Of a DNA stretch of 64,000 nt, positions 1 to 10,000 are shown in pieces (within the stretch, counting starts at the first letter, position 1; every line of letters starts with the position of its first letter). The stretch comes from Thermincola ferriacetica. Lineage in GTDB: Bacteria > Bacillota > Thermincolia > Thermincolales > Thermincolaceae. Both the position numbers and the translations under genes were made by a program. The DNA lies in NCBI RefSeq assembly GCF_001263415.1, contig NZ_LGTE01000012.1, positions 33,612 through 97,611 on the forward strand. Reading direction: 5' to 3'. The notes under the pieces are model-generated. The model had not been told where the DNA came from, searched no databases, and saw only the letters and a program-made list of their open reading frames with translations.

Positions 1-417
1 AGCAAGTTTGATGGCCTCCAGGCTGGTCAAGGGCCGGCCGTCGGGGCAATATCCGATGAGACTGTAATAACCGTTCGCCTTGGTCGGAACAGTACCTTCC
101 GCGATAAGAATGTAACGCCCCCGTTCCTGTTCGATAGTTTGGAAAAGATACTCTATGGCCTGGTCACCTTCGCCGAACATGATACTGTTACTGAACCTGA
201 GTTCAATAATATCAAACAGCAGTTCCCGCATACCGGGGTGAAGGGTATTGAGAGCAGAAAAAACATTGCCTGAACAGGTCATCATCTCCAACCAGATGAC
301 CGGCACTTTGGCTTTTCCCGCAAATGCCGCCGCCAGTTCTGGCACCACAAAATCCGCTGCATAAATACCGGCGGTCAATCCGCCCATCAATTTGATAAAC
401 TCCCGCCGTGACAGCAT
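1..417 (-). CDS. Partial Tat-exported [NiFe]-hydrogenase small-subunit-like protein
   Basis: The first 139 codons are visible; the gene runs off the left edge. The ATG at 417 follows GGGGAGG with an 8-nt spacer. The N-terminus MLSRREFIKLMGG is a twin-arginine signal. The next part resembles hydrogenase small subunits: PVIWLEMMTCSGN stands where the family has WL..xECTxCS, and AEGTVPTKANGYYS matches the VEG.xPTxxxG segment. In family members two Cys of the CxxC and a later Cys help hold the proximal Fe-S cluster. Here the first Cys is present, the second position reads Asn, and the later one appears to be Ser. It may be a divergent paralog rather than a normal hydrogenase. A partner large subunit would lie outside the window. 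Confidence 0.75.
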   Translation of the reverse strand, partial: MLSRREFIKLMGGLTAGIYAADFVVPELAAAFAGKAKVPVIWLEMMTCSGNVFSALNTLHPGMRELLFDIIELRFSNSIMFGEGDQAIEYLFQTIEQERGRYILIAEGTVPTKANGYYSLIGYCPDGRPLTSLEAIKLA

Positions 418-441
418 ATTATCTGCCTCCCCGGTGATAAC

Positions 442-454
442 ACTATCAGATAGT
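442..454. promoter_or_regulatory. Perfect short palindrome upstream of the hydrogenase-like gene
   Basis: ACTATC-A-GATAGT is a perfect 6-1-6 inverted repeat about 25 nt upstream of the start at 417, just before its ribosome binding site. It could be an operator, or chance; no promoter hexamers of good quality were identified beside it. Confidence 0.3.
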
Positions 455-520
455 ATGGCCGTAGTTAAAATCAATTATGCCGGTCCCAAGGAAAGCGCAG
501 GTGGAATGGGAAAACCGCTG

Positions 521-915
521 CACCAGTAGAACAACCGTTGCTCCAGGGCTACGCCTTCCTTCGATCTCGGAAGGGGTAGGTGGGGTTCTCCGCTACCAAG
601 GAGCTTTGTGCTGCAAAACCTGGCCAGGCAGGCAGCGTTCCCGAACTCGATGGCTCATGTTGCATTTCTCAAAAGCCAGGCCGCCTCCCGTCCGGCTACT
701 CAACTTAACTTGAGTGCCGGACTTCCCGGCGGCCTTCGCCATCTTCAAACATGCGGGAATCCCTTGCCTGCCTGGCTGCGGTTTTGCGGGCACAATTGCT
801 CCTTAACGCGCCCGTAACCTTGAAGCAATAGTTGTTTTGCCTCCATAGCGGTTAGCGGACTTCCTGGTAAGGGTTTGCAGCACCAAGCTCCCAGGTAGCG
901 GAGATACCCTTCTGC
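521..915. repeat. Large nested imperfect palindrome, copy A
   Basis: A non-coding block of nested inverted repeats. Innermost arms lie at 680-703 and 710-733 (GCCGCC...ACTCAA against TTGAGT...GGCGGC) with a 6-nt loop. The next arms are at about 608-634 and 765-793. An outer pair is at 584-620 and 871-908, sharing TCTCCGCTACC / GGTAGCGGAGA. The left arm and inner right arm recur in the same orientation at 63589-64000, so this is a repeat family. Short ORFs through it are low-complexity readings of the repeat. A MITE-like or structural RNA element are both possible. Confidence 0.75.
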
Positions 916-937
916 CCTGCCGCTGCTGTCAAGACCT

Positions 938-1066
938 TTAACCTCTCCTTTTTTGCGGACTTGCCTTCAATTTCTTTTCCATGTGGGCCTTTTTGACCGC
1001 CCGGATAAAGAGGTTATACATTTCAATCCGATTATTAATTTCCTTCAATACTTTAGCTTTGTTCAA
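938..1066 (-). CDS. Possible small basic protein, 42 aa
   Basis: A TTG start at 1066 lies 5 to 10 nt after purine-rich GGAGGCGGAG. The product is Lys/Arg-rich and looks helical (NKAKVLKEINNRIEMY... ending KRRG). I do not recognise a family. It sits between the palindromic repeat and the EamA gene, in the same direction as both neighbours. The case rests only on the ribosome binding site and the open frame, so it could be spurious. Confidence 0.3.
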   Translation of the reverse strand: MNKAKVLKEINNRIEMYNLFIRAVKKAHMEKKLKASPQKRRG

Positions 1067-1149
1067 CTTTACTCCGCCTCCCCATAAGTCTATCGACTAT
1101 AGGTTAGCCAAAATTATCCAGCCTTAAACTGCAATTTCAGTTAATTCTT

Positions 1150-2082
1150 TTATGACTGCCGTAGTTCTTCGGACTGCCGGTATGGTTCGGAATCGGCGGA
1201 TAAATCAGGCAATTTATCCCGAGATCGGTGGGCTCCTTTTATGTTGATAATGGCGGTCCCCGTAAATATTAAAATCATGCCGATAATCATGAACCCGTTC
1301 AATTCTTCTTCCATGATCAAAACACCCAATAAGGTTGCTATGGCCGGAGTAATCAGCGAGGTATAGCTTAAGGCAGTAACTTCCATACGTAAGATTAAAT
1401 GGTTGTATAAATAAAAAGCCACTGCCGACCCGAATAAACTCAGGTACATAAAAGCCGCCAACCCCCGCCAGGTGAAGTGCACCGCTGCACCATATTCAAC
1501 GGGGAGGGCTACTAGGAGTAAAACTGCGGCGGCAGTAAGCATCTGTACTGTGACGGCAGCCAGGGGTTCTACTGAGGAACGTTTTTTCACGTGTACACCG
1601 GCCAGAGCATATACCGCGGCAGCAACCACAATGGCTATTTCCCCCATTATTTTTCCGGAACCCAACTCCGACAGGCTTTCGTAAAACAGCAACAGAACTC
1701 CCGCAAACCCGATGATTGAACCAAACACCTTGCGCAGCGTAATCCTTTCACCAATAAACATGGCGGCGAAGATAATACTGAAAAAGGGCAGGGACGCATT
1801 GAGAACTGCCGTCAGGCCCGAGGGTATGTATTGTTCGCCCCAGTAAATAAGCCCGTAAGAAATGCCGTTTAGAAGGCCAAAGACGAAGGATGGAGATAGC
1901 TTCCTCCATTCGCCTGGAAATGAGACTTTGGCAAACTTCATGGCCGCCAAAAGTACAAAACCCGCCAGCAAAAAACGTAAACCGGCGGAAAAAAATGGCG
2001 GAAAAGAACCCAAATTTATTTTTATGGCCATCCAGGTAGAACCCCAAATCAAACACAAGGCAGCAAAAAATACAGCGTTCAC
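1150..2082 (-). CDS. EamA/DMT-family membrane transporter
   Basis: A 310-residue integral membrane protein with about ten hydrophobic segments in two tandem EamA halves (roughly residues 1-135 and 145-285), the usual size and layout of drug/metabolite exporters (RhaT/YdcZ-like superfamily). The N-terminus MNAVFFAALCLIWGSTWMAI carries the typical WGSTW motif near the first helix. The start is a GTG at 2082, preceded by AAAGGGG at suitable spacing. The substrate cannot be read from sequence; family members export amino acids, metabolites or toxic compounds. It stands alone between the RHS cassette and the repeat element. The C-terminal tail after the last helix is polar. Confidence 0.85.
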   Translation of the reverse strand: MNAVFFAALCLIWGSTWMAIKINLGSFPPFFSAGLRFLLAGFVLLAAMKFAKVSFPGEWRKLSPSFVFGLLNGISYGLIYWGEQYIPSGLTAVLNASLPFFSIIFAAMFIGERITLRKVFGSIIGFAGVLLLFYESLSELGSGKIMGEIAIVVAAAVYALAGVHVKKRSSVEPLAAVTVQMLTAAAVLLLVALPVEYGAAVHFTWRGLAAFMYLSLFGSAVAFYLYNHLILRMEVTALSYTSLITPAIATLLGVLIMEEELNGFMIIGMILIFTGTAIINIKGAHRSRDKLPDLSADSEPYRQSEELRQS

Positions 2083-2113
2083 ATAGCAAAACCCCTTTGT
2101 TTGTATAATTATC

Positions 2114-2147
2114 TGGTGCTAAAATTAATAAAATTATTATAGCACTA
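2114..2147 (-). promoter_or_regulatory. Inverted repeat around a -10-like hexamer upstream of the EamA gene
   Basis: On the minus strand TATAAT (2136-2141) is flanked by the inverted repeat TAGTGCTA / TAGCACCA (2140-2147 and 2114-2121). This lies about 30-65 nt upstream of the GTG at 2082. No convincing -35 box was found. The arrangement would suit a repressor site overlapping the promoter. Confidence 0.35.
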
Positions 2148-2446
2148 AATTTTATAGAAAGGTAAGGAAAACTTATTTCTTTTGCTTTTTATGATAAATA
2201 TTAAATATTTCATGGCAACATAACGAGGCCACCATCCGGCAGGGGCAATCAAACTTTTCCTGATATTTTTCGCGAAGGCGGGTTGCAAAAGTGAGGATTT
2301 TCTTTTGCAACTTTGTCCATTTTTATTATGCAATAAACAGCCACGGCAACAGCGAAAATGAATTTAGGAAAGATGGTGCGTGGTGCGGTTAAATGAGCAC
2401 CAATCCGCTATTTTTGGAATAATGATTTGGTGCAGATTTCACCCCG

Positions 2447-2476
2447 CCGCCACCCCGAAATCAGGGGTGGGCGGTT
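2447..2476. terminator. GC-rich hairpin beyond the displaced RHS cassette
   Basis: CCGCCGCCACCCC pairs with GGGGTGGGCGG across a 7-nt loop and is followed on the plus strand by TTATATTTTT. A degenerate version of the same sequence (CACCC..CCCCGATTTGGG on the minus strand) occurs at 3713-3740, exactly where the second cassette joins the first. It may mark the cassette boundary as well as act as a terminator. Confidence 0.4.
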
Positions 2477-2496
2477 ATATTTTTGCCCTTTTATAA

Positions 2497-2552
2497 AAGA
2501 AAAACTTCAAGAGAATATATGTGTAAACTCCCTTGAGGCTGGGTGGCAAGTT
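2497..2552 (-). terminator. Terminator-like hairpin after the displaced RHS cassette
   Basis: On the minus strand CCTCAAG ... CTTGAAG forms an A/T-rich stem followed by TTTTTCTTTT. The corresponding position after the main RHS/immunity pair (3755-3790) holds a clearly related sequence (ACCTCAAG ... CTTGAGGT followed by TCTTCTTT), so the two modules share their 3' ends. Confidence 0.5.
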
Positions 2553-2560
2553 TACAAACA

Positions 2561-2680
2561 TTATTTTCTTTTTTTGAAACGGATATAAACTAGGCTTCCA
2601 ATTAATAGCACACCCCATAAAACCCAAAACCCTAAACTGTCCCAGATTTTTTCGCTTAGACCTGGTATATAGCCATACAT
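2561..2680 (-). CDS. Small single-pass membrane protein, candidate immunity protein of the RHS orphan tip
   Basis: A 39-residue product starting MYGYIPGLSEKIWDSLG, with one hydrophobic stretch (about residues 18-32, rich in W, V, L and I) and a basic end RFKKRK. The ATG at 2680 follows GGAGG with a 6-nt spacer, a strong signal. It begins 46 nt after the displaced RHS tip and is followed by a terminator-like hairpin, the position in which cognate immunity genes of polymorphic toxins normally lie. No family is recognised; the function is inferred from position only. Confidence 0.6.
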   Translation of the reverse strand: MYGYIPGLSEKIWDSLGFWVLWGVLLIGSLVYIRFKKRK

Positions 2681-2725
2681 AGCATACCTCCAAGAAAATG
2701 AGATATATCAACTCACAGTGTTGTA

Positions 2726-3712
2726 TTATTTTTTCTTCGGTTCGTCAGGGAATAGTATCATACTTCCAACGGTAATGAAACCTCCACCTAAAGTGTTCGG
2801 TGGCGGTGGACTAATAAAAACATCGATAGCAGTACTTCCAAATTCTATTAATCCTGCTTCCCCTGCTACCCATCCAGTTGCTACTACACCAGTACCAATT
2901 AATACTGCCCCACCCGTTTGCTGATAAGGTTTCCATGCCTCACACGTCATACCCTTCCATATATCACTTGGTACATTTGATAAATCAACTTCATTGACTG
3001 CCTGTTCAATAGTTTTTATTTTCTTAGGTTGTGGAGTGGGTGTGGTTTTTGGGGCTGTTGCGATTGTAGCGGCTGGTTTCTTGTCTTGTTTCGTCCCCTG
3101 TTTCTCACTACCGGCTTTTTCTTTCCCACCTATACCAGCCTCTTTACCTCTCGCCCTGCTTTTATCTTTCTTTTTATCCTGTTTGCTTTTTTCGCTTGCA
3201 ACCCCTTTTGTCTTGTCCTTGTTTTGGCCCCCAAAGGTTTTTTGAGCTACATTGTTAAGTGGCTCAGATATATTTGGTTCAACTATTTTATTAATTTTTT
3301 TACCTATTTTGGTTCCGGTTTGAGACACAGGCTTTGCCACTGTGTTAGTGATCTTATTACCCATATTACTGCCCCGATTGGCAAGCCAATTAGCAGCAGA
3401 ATACAGCCAGTCTAACGGACTTTCACCTGTTGGGTCAATTTTGTTGACCGGGTCATTCAAGGCATATACATACGGTTGACGGGTAACAGGAAGTTCCTTG
3501 TACCCTGGTACAGGGTCTTTCTGCAGGAAGATACCCAGCTCCGGGTCATAGAAGCGCAGGCCCATCATCAGCAGGCCGTCGTCCGGCTCCATGGTGACGC
3601 CGTATTTGCCCACATAGGTGAGCTTTTCGTCGCCCAGCCCCGTATACTCCGCTATTGCCCCCCAGGCGTCATAGCCGTATGTTTCGGTGATGTTTCCGGT
3701 GTCGTCAGTCAT
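2726..3712 (-). pseudogene. Displaced RHS tip (orphan C-terminal cassette)
   Basis: A 328-codon frame that starts inside the conserved RHS core (MTDDTGN..YGYDAWGAIAEY) and runs through the YDPELGIF and NDPVNKIDPTGES end-of-core motifs into a different C-terminal region. That region is a Lys-rich linker (about residues 100-215) and a hydrophobic Gly-rich tail. About 190 nt (3520-3710) are nearly identical to the same part of the full RHS gene at 5030-5210. No ribosome binding site precedes the first ATG, and upstream DNA does not continue the core. It is most likely a silent replacement tip that could be expressed after recombination with the full gene, a layout known for Rhs/CDI orphan modules. 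Confidence 0.75.
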
Positions 3713-3754
3713 AGCCCAAATCGGGGCGGGTGGGGTATTTTTATGCGGTTACGA

Positions 3755-3790
3755 AAGAAGAACCTCAAGAGAGTATTGCCTCACTTGAGG
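3755..3790 (-). terminator. Terminator-like hairpin after the RHS/immunity pair
   Basis: ACCTCAAG and CTTGAGGT form a perfect 8-bp stem around a 14-nt loop; on the minus strand it is followed by TCTTCTTT. It lies about 55 nt after the stop of the 57-residue gene. Confidence 0.5.
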
Positions 3791-3843
3791 TAAGAACTAC
3801 AATATCTCTATGCTCGGAATTTAATCAGGATACTAAAATGGTC

Positions 3844-4017
3844 CTATTTTAGGTGGTACTCCTGCAGGTCATCTTCTGTGATTTTAATTTCCTGAATCTT
3901 GCTAGCAATTAACCACTTGAATTTATTGGTACCTTCAATAACTATTCGGAAACCTTTATCATGTTCCTCAAGTTTGTAACTAACAAATTCCCCAATATCC
4001 CATTCTTTTTTATCCAT
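3844..4017 (-). CDS. Small acidic protein, probable immunity protein of the RHS toxin
   Basis: A 57-residue product beginning MDKKEWDIGEFVSYKLEEHD and ending LQEYHLK. The ATG at 4017 is preceded by GGAGG with a 5-nt spacer. It starts 9 nt after the RHS stop, so the two are surely co-transcribed. The composition (charged, no membrane segment, alternating beta-like pattern around FRIVIEG..KFKWLIASKIQEIKI) suits a small cytoplasmic binding protein. I do not recognise the family. The role as immunity protein follows from its place immediately downstream of a polymorphic-toxin C-terminus. Confidence 0.65.
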   Translation of the reverse strand: MDKKEWDIGEFVSYKLEEHDKGFRIVIEGTNKFKWLIASKIQEIKITEDDLQEYHLK

Positions 4018-4026
4018 AACAACCTC

Positions 4027-7000
4027 CTATTCATTTGGAACATCAATTGGGTATTGCGGTCCGCTTTTTAGGGTCTGTACCTTTTTGTTTTTAACTTTCT
4101 TAAACTCCTCGACATGGAAATGAGGGTTTTTATGTGGGTTAGGTCTATTTATATCAAACCTTACTTTCTTTAACTCATCCTCAGATTGAAGAATTAAATC
4201 TCCAGCCTCGTTTCTTTCAGCTTTTATTCCGTTTCCTAGATATTCTTTAATAAGATTCTTGGCTTTATTAATTTTACCCGTCCCCTTAGCAGCATCACTA
4301 GCCTTTAAAGCATCCTTTACTAAATCCGCTCCTTCATCAACTATTTTTATTCCGCCTCGAACCATTCCGTGGCTTACAAACGGCAATAATCCCGCTAGAT
4401 CAGTAGCCCTAAAATCGCCGCGTTTCCAATCGCTAAATGTTACTGCCCAGTCTAAAGGTTCGTTAAAAATACCTATAGCTGATGCGCCGCCGCGTTCTTT
4501 TACCACTGCTTCATCGAACGCCTTGAATCCGCCTTTAATACCGCCGCTTACAGTGCCTGGAATTGCAGAAAATTCTTTTGCAATTGTACCCGGTATTTTC
4601 TTTATTTCCTTTGCTGTTTTAATAGCTTCTTCTTTTAGCCCTGGTTTCTTAGCCTGCGTCTTTTTCTTATCATACTTTTTCTTATTTTTTGACTTACCGC
4701 TGGCAGTTCCCCGGCTCTTTTTAAAAGTGTTCTTAAGAGGTTCTATAACATAATCATTAATCGCCTTTTTAGCCGGTTCAACAACATGTTTTTTCACAGG
4801 TTGTATTATGTGCTTTTCTACGACCCTGGCAGTTGGCTTAATTACATTTTCATTGGTCCATCTTGCCGCCGGCTGGACTACTTTTCTATTCAGCCATCCC
4901 AACCCGTCGGACAGCCAGCTTTCCCCAGTAGGGTCAATCTTATTCACCGGGTCGTTCCTGGTGTACATGTACGGGTGTAACATGGCCGGGTCTTCGATGT
5001 ACCCCGGGAACGGGTCTTTTTGCAAGAATATACCCAGCTCCGGGTCATAGAAGCGCAGGCCCATCATCAGCAGGCCGTCGTCCGGCTCCATGGTGACGCC
5101 GTATTTGCCTACATAGGCGAGTTTTTCGTTGCCCGGCCCTGTATGCTCCGCTATTGCCCCCCAGGCGTCATAACCATAAGTGTCGGAGAGGTTCCCGGCA
5201 TCGTCGGCCATGGCTCCAAGGTTACCCTGGGCGTCGTAGTAATAGTAGGCAAGCACGTTCTCAGGAGTTACTTTCGCCAAAAGACCGTTTAATCCTTCTA
5301 AGTAAGCAGTCGGATTTGTCAGATCAGGAGTAGTTCCTTCTAATATGGCGGTATCACCGTCGAAGAGGAAGTAACTGGCCCCGGACAGGGTGCTTTCCCG
5401 GGATACTTTGCGGCCGTCGCCGTCATAGGTGTAAGTGACGGAGCCGTCAGGCGTGGTAATGCCGGTAAGCAAATTGCGGTAATCGTAGGCGTAGTAAACG
5501 GTGCCATTTACAGTCGTTTTGCTTAGCCGGTTGCCGTTGGCGTCATAGGTATAGGAATTTGGTCCGGCAGTAAGCAACTGGCTAGCCACATCGAAAGTGT
5601 AGTCTGTGGCGTAAACGCTGTCCACCACCATGCGGATGCGGTTGCCCACCTCATCATAGATAAAGTCAAAGCTGCCGCGCTTGTCAACCACATGGACGAG
5701 CTGCCCCGTGTCGTCATAGTCGTATGTTGTTGTATCGGTACCGTCAACCACCATCTGGGTGCGACGGCCGTTGGGGTCGTAAGTGTAAGCGTAACTTCTG
5801 ATATTTCCCCCCGCTGTCCGTATATTGTTAATATTTACTACACGGTTTGCCGCATCATAAGTGAATTGGGCTTTAGTGCCGTTGGGATAGCCTACTTCAG
5901 TGATATTTCCGGCGTTATCATAACCAAAGGTGAAAGTTTTGCCGTTTTTGTCCGTAAGTTGGGTAAGCTGATCTCTTTCGTTGTACTGGTAGTATACGCT
6001 GTAAACTACGGTCGCTCCCCTGGTTACGGTAAGCAGGGTCCGGTTGCCCGCCAGGTCATAGCTGTAATTCACATCCAACCCGTTCCGGGAATAGCTGATT
6101 TTTACCGGCCTGTTCAGAGCATCGTAAGTATAATCCGTGGTGCCGGTAGCGTCAACCATCTGCGTCCGGTTTCCGGCTTTGTCATAAGAATAACTTACGG
6201 TCTTGCCGTCCGGCGCCGTAACGCTGATTAGCCGGTCCATGCTGTCATAGGCATACTGCACGGTCTGCCCTTTGGCGTCGGTCTCGCTGACTTTGTTGCC
6301 GTTGGCGTCATAAGTAATGGTTTTGGCCCTGTTCAGCGGGTCGGTAACCTTCGTTAACCTGTTAAGCGGGTCAAACTCGTAAAGGGTACTGTGCCCTTTG
6401 GCATCGGTAACTTTAGTCATGTTACCGTTGGCATCATAATCATATGTGGTGGTATGGTTCAGCGGGTCAGTGACGGATACCAGGAGATTCCGCTCGTTGT
6501 ATCCGTAGGACGTAATTTTGCCCTTGGCGTCAATGAGTTTGATCCTGTTGCCCAGTGCGTCATACTCGCTCCGGGTGACGTTGCCCAAAGCGTCGGTGAC
6601 TTTGACCAGCCTGTTCAGTTCGTCATAGTCATAAGTGGTGACATTGCCGTTGGGATCGGTAACCTGCTTGAGGTTGCCGACCTGGTCGTAAATCTGTGTA
6701 ATGGTAATGTTCCCTGGCAGTGTTTGTTCAATCAGCCGGTTTAGCCCGTCATATTTGTTGGTAACGGTCCGGCCGAGGGCGTCCGTTTCCCCGATCAAGT
6801 TGCCGGCTGCGTCATAATTATACGTGGTGGTACCGTAAACCGCATCAGTGACCGTACTTACCCGGTTCAGGGCGTCGTAGGTGTAGGTTGTGGTATGACC
6901 TTCCCCGTCAGTTTCCGTGAGCTTGTTCCCTACTGCGTCATAAGTAAAAGTCTTCGTACTCAGGTCCGGGTAAATAATTTTAACCCTCCTGCCCAGTTTA

Positions 7001-10000
7001 TCATATTCGTACGTAGTAGTATTGCCGCGCCGGTCGGTTTCGGTTTTCACCCGGCCAAGGTCATCATAAGCAGTAAACTGGACGTTATAAACAGCATCTG
7101 TAACTTTGCTCACTTTATTCAGGGCATTGTACTCATAGCTGGTGGTATTACCTCTGCCGTCAGTGTAAGCAATAAGGTTGCCCACCGCGTCAAAAGTGTT
7201 AGTTGTTATGATATTGCCCGGCAGAATCGTTTTAACTAGACGGCCAACAGCATCATATTCATAGAGCGTAACCTGGTTCAGCGGGTTGATCTCTTTGACC
7301 AGACGGTTGGCCTGGTCGTATTCATAGAGAGTAACCTGCCCCTTGGCGTCAATGACCTTAACCTTGTTGTTATTGCCATCATATTCGTAACGGGTTGTCC
7401 GGTAAGCAGCATCAGTTACTGTGATAAGGTTGTTCATGGCATCATAGGCAAAAAGGGTGATATTGCCCAAAGCGTCTGTTTCCTTGACCTTGTTTCCGTT
7501 AGCGTCGTATTCATAAGTCGTTGTCCTGCCCAACGGGTCGGTAACGGAAACCAGGCGGTCCAAGGCATCGTAAGCATACCTGGTGGTATTGCCCAGGGCG
7601 TCGGTCATGGTCAGCCTGTTGTCATTGCCGTCGTATGTATAGGTGGTAGCGTGCCCGTTGGCATCCGTCGTGGAGATTAGCCGTCCCGCAGCGTCATAAG
7701 TATTGGTAGTGGTATGGCCCAAGGCGTCGGTAACCTTTATCTGATTGCCGTCCGAGTCATATTCAAAAGAGGTCACATTATTGAGCGTATCCGTTACGGT
7801 TACAAGCTGCTCAAGTTCATCATATCCATAGGTCGTGGCTTTGTTTAAAGCATTGGTTTCTTTTACCTTGTTGCCGTTGGCGTCATATTCGTAAGACGTC
7901 ACCCGACCAAGAGGGTCCGTTATCGTCAGCAGGTTGTCCAAAACATCATAGGTGTACTGGGTGGTATTGCCAAGGGCATCAGTTTTAGTCAACCGGCGGC
8001 CGACGGTATCGTAAGTGTAGGAGGTAGCCTGCCCCAGAGCATTTATCTCGGAGGTCAGGTAACCGTTGTCATCATAGGTATACGTATAAGTGTTCCCGTT
8101 GGCGTCAGTAAAGGTCCATGGTTGACCGTCGGGATAATAGGTATAAGTAGTAAACTTTCCGTTAGGCAATTTGGTTTTCAGGAGATTGCCCTTTTCGTCA
8201 TATTCGAACGTTGTCGTGTTGCCGTTGGGATCGATTCTGGCCACCAAGTCGCTGTCGGTATTATATCGGTTAACAGTCACGCCGCCCAGGGGGTCGACGG
8301 TCTTCGTCAGGTTCCCGTTCAGGTCATAACCGTACGTTGTTTTGTGGCCGTTGGCATTGGTAATGCTTATCCGATTACCTGGTCCGTCATAGGTATAAGC
8401 TGTAGTGTAGCCTAAAGCATCCGTTTCTTTAATCAGCCGGTAATAACCGTCAAACTCCTGAACTGTAGTCTTCTGCCCTTCGGTAATAGTTGTCCGGCGG
8501 CCGGCCGGGTCATAGGTAAAAGTAGTGGTGTTTCCCTTGGCATCCTGCTGGCTGCTCACCTTCCCATCGGCATCATAAGCCGTTTTTATCGCAATATTCC
8601 CTCGGGCGTTGGTTACCTGGGTAATCCTGTGCTCGTTGTCATAGGCATATAAAACCACCCCGCCGGCCGGATCCGTATAAGTAGTTAGATTGCCATCGGC
8701 ATAACCATATTGATGCCTACGGTTAATAGGGTCAACTATACTGATAATATGGCCGTTGGCATCGTATACAATGGTCAAGAACCGCCCGGTAGCATCGCTC
8801 ACCCTGGTTAAGCGTTTATTGGCATCGTAAGTGAAAGTCAGAGCATTGCCGTTTTTATCGGTAATTTTAGTCAAAATACCCCCGGTATTAAAGTAAAGAG
8901 TAGTCCGGTTAGTCCGCTTAAGAGTCCAGGTTCCGTCGCTATTCTTAATAAGTTTGTCAAAAACTCCCGGAAAAGGTATATAGGAATTATCCGGGCCAAG
9001 CACAAAAGTGTCAACCCGCCCGTCTTCGGTGGATACGTTAACAATGCCGTTAACACCGACCGAGAGGCTTAAATTATAGTTATGAGTCCAGCCGTAACCG
9101 AAAGGCCCATCACTCTTAGCGGCGCCAGAATTATACGACCGAGTGATGTTTAAGGGCAGGCCCTTGCCGGCAATCTGTAGGTCTTCATGCTGGTAGTTAT
9201 AGTTGCCAATAGCGGGATTGACCCCAAAACCTTCTTCACCGGAATAATTGTCCAGGCCGAAAGCGTTCTCCGGCCCTATCGGTCCATTATAAACCCTCGG
9301 GAAGTAAGAGTACGTTACCCGGGTTCTATTTTTGTCATACTGTGGTGTGTAGTCATAAAACGCTACCGTATTACCGTTCCGGTCATAAGTTAAATAAGGA
9401 TTGTAAGCCTCATAGCCGTTTTGCCAACCATCAGCTACTCCAGTATCTGGAACGCTGATCACTCTCTTGTCTGTCCAAGTATTGCCTTCGTCACAACTGA
9501 CTTTATAATAAATATACTTATCCCATGGATACTTAAATAAAGTAAAGACCAAAGCAAGGTTCCCGGACAAATCCTCAGCTAAGAACATCTCCTCAGGCAA
9601 GCGCTCGTAATACGGTTCATTGAGTTCTTTGCTGGAAGTCCAGTTCTGTAAATCGATGGATGTTGCAAAAGTCATTACAGGGAAATCAGTATTATTTGCT
9701 ACCCCTGGCAGTTGATCAGTACGATGGGATACATCCAGCCAGACCAGCGCCCACTTACCACTCCACAGCTTGGTTACAGCGAAATATGGCCTGGTACTAT
9801 CTTTTTTGATGCCAATCCTCTGGCCCACCAGGATTTCCGGACTCCAGTCAACCATGTCTCGGGAGGTCCGGTAATAAAGCGTACCGTCTTCGTAAGAATA
9901 AAAGATATAGGCCGTATTCTCCACCGTCAAGGCCTCAAGGTGGTAAACGGAGGCCTCTTTATTGGTTATGGTTATCTCATTCCCCCAGGTAGTGCCGTCA

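Noticed and set aside
477..817. Short frames within palindrome copy A, with look-alikes at 63530-63848
   Set aside because: The shared peptides come from the shared repeat DNA; the frames are not maintained between copies and lack start signals.
2145..2333. A 62-codon minus-strand frame upstream of the EamA gene
   Set aside because: AT-rich, no ribosome binding site, no recognisable features, and it overlaps the likely promoter and operator region.
5692..6231. A 179-codon plus-strand frame inside the RHS gene, and similar ones at 4259-4753, 6391-6744 and 8122-8415
   Set aside because: All are antisense readings of repetitive YD-repeat or Lys-rich coding DNA, with no ribosome binding site or family match.
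5500..8880. CRISPR-like regular spacing of repeats
   Set aside because: The units are contiguous, coding and degenerate (YD repeats), with no constant repeat and unique spacers. No CRISPR array was seen anywhere in the window.
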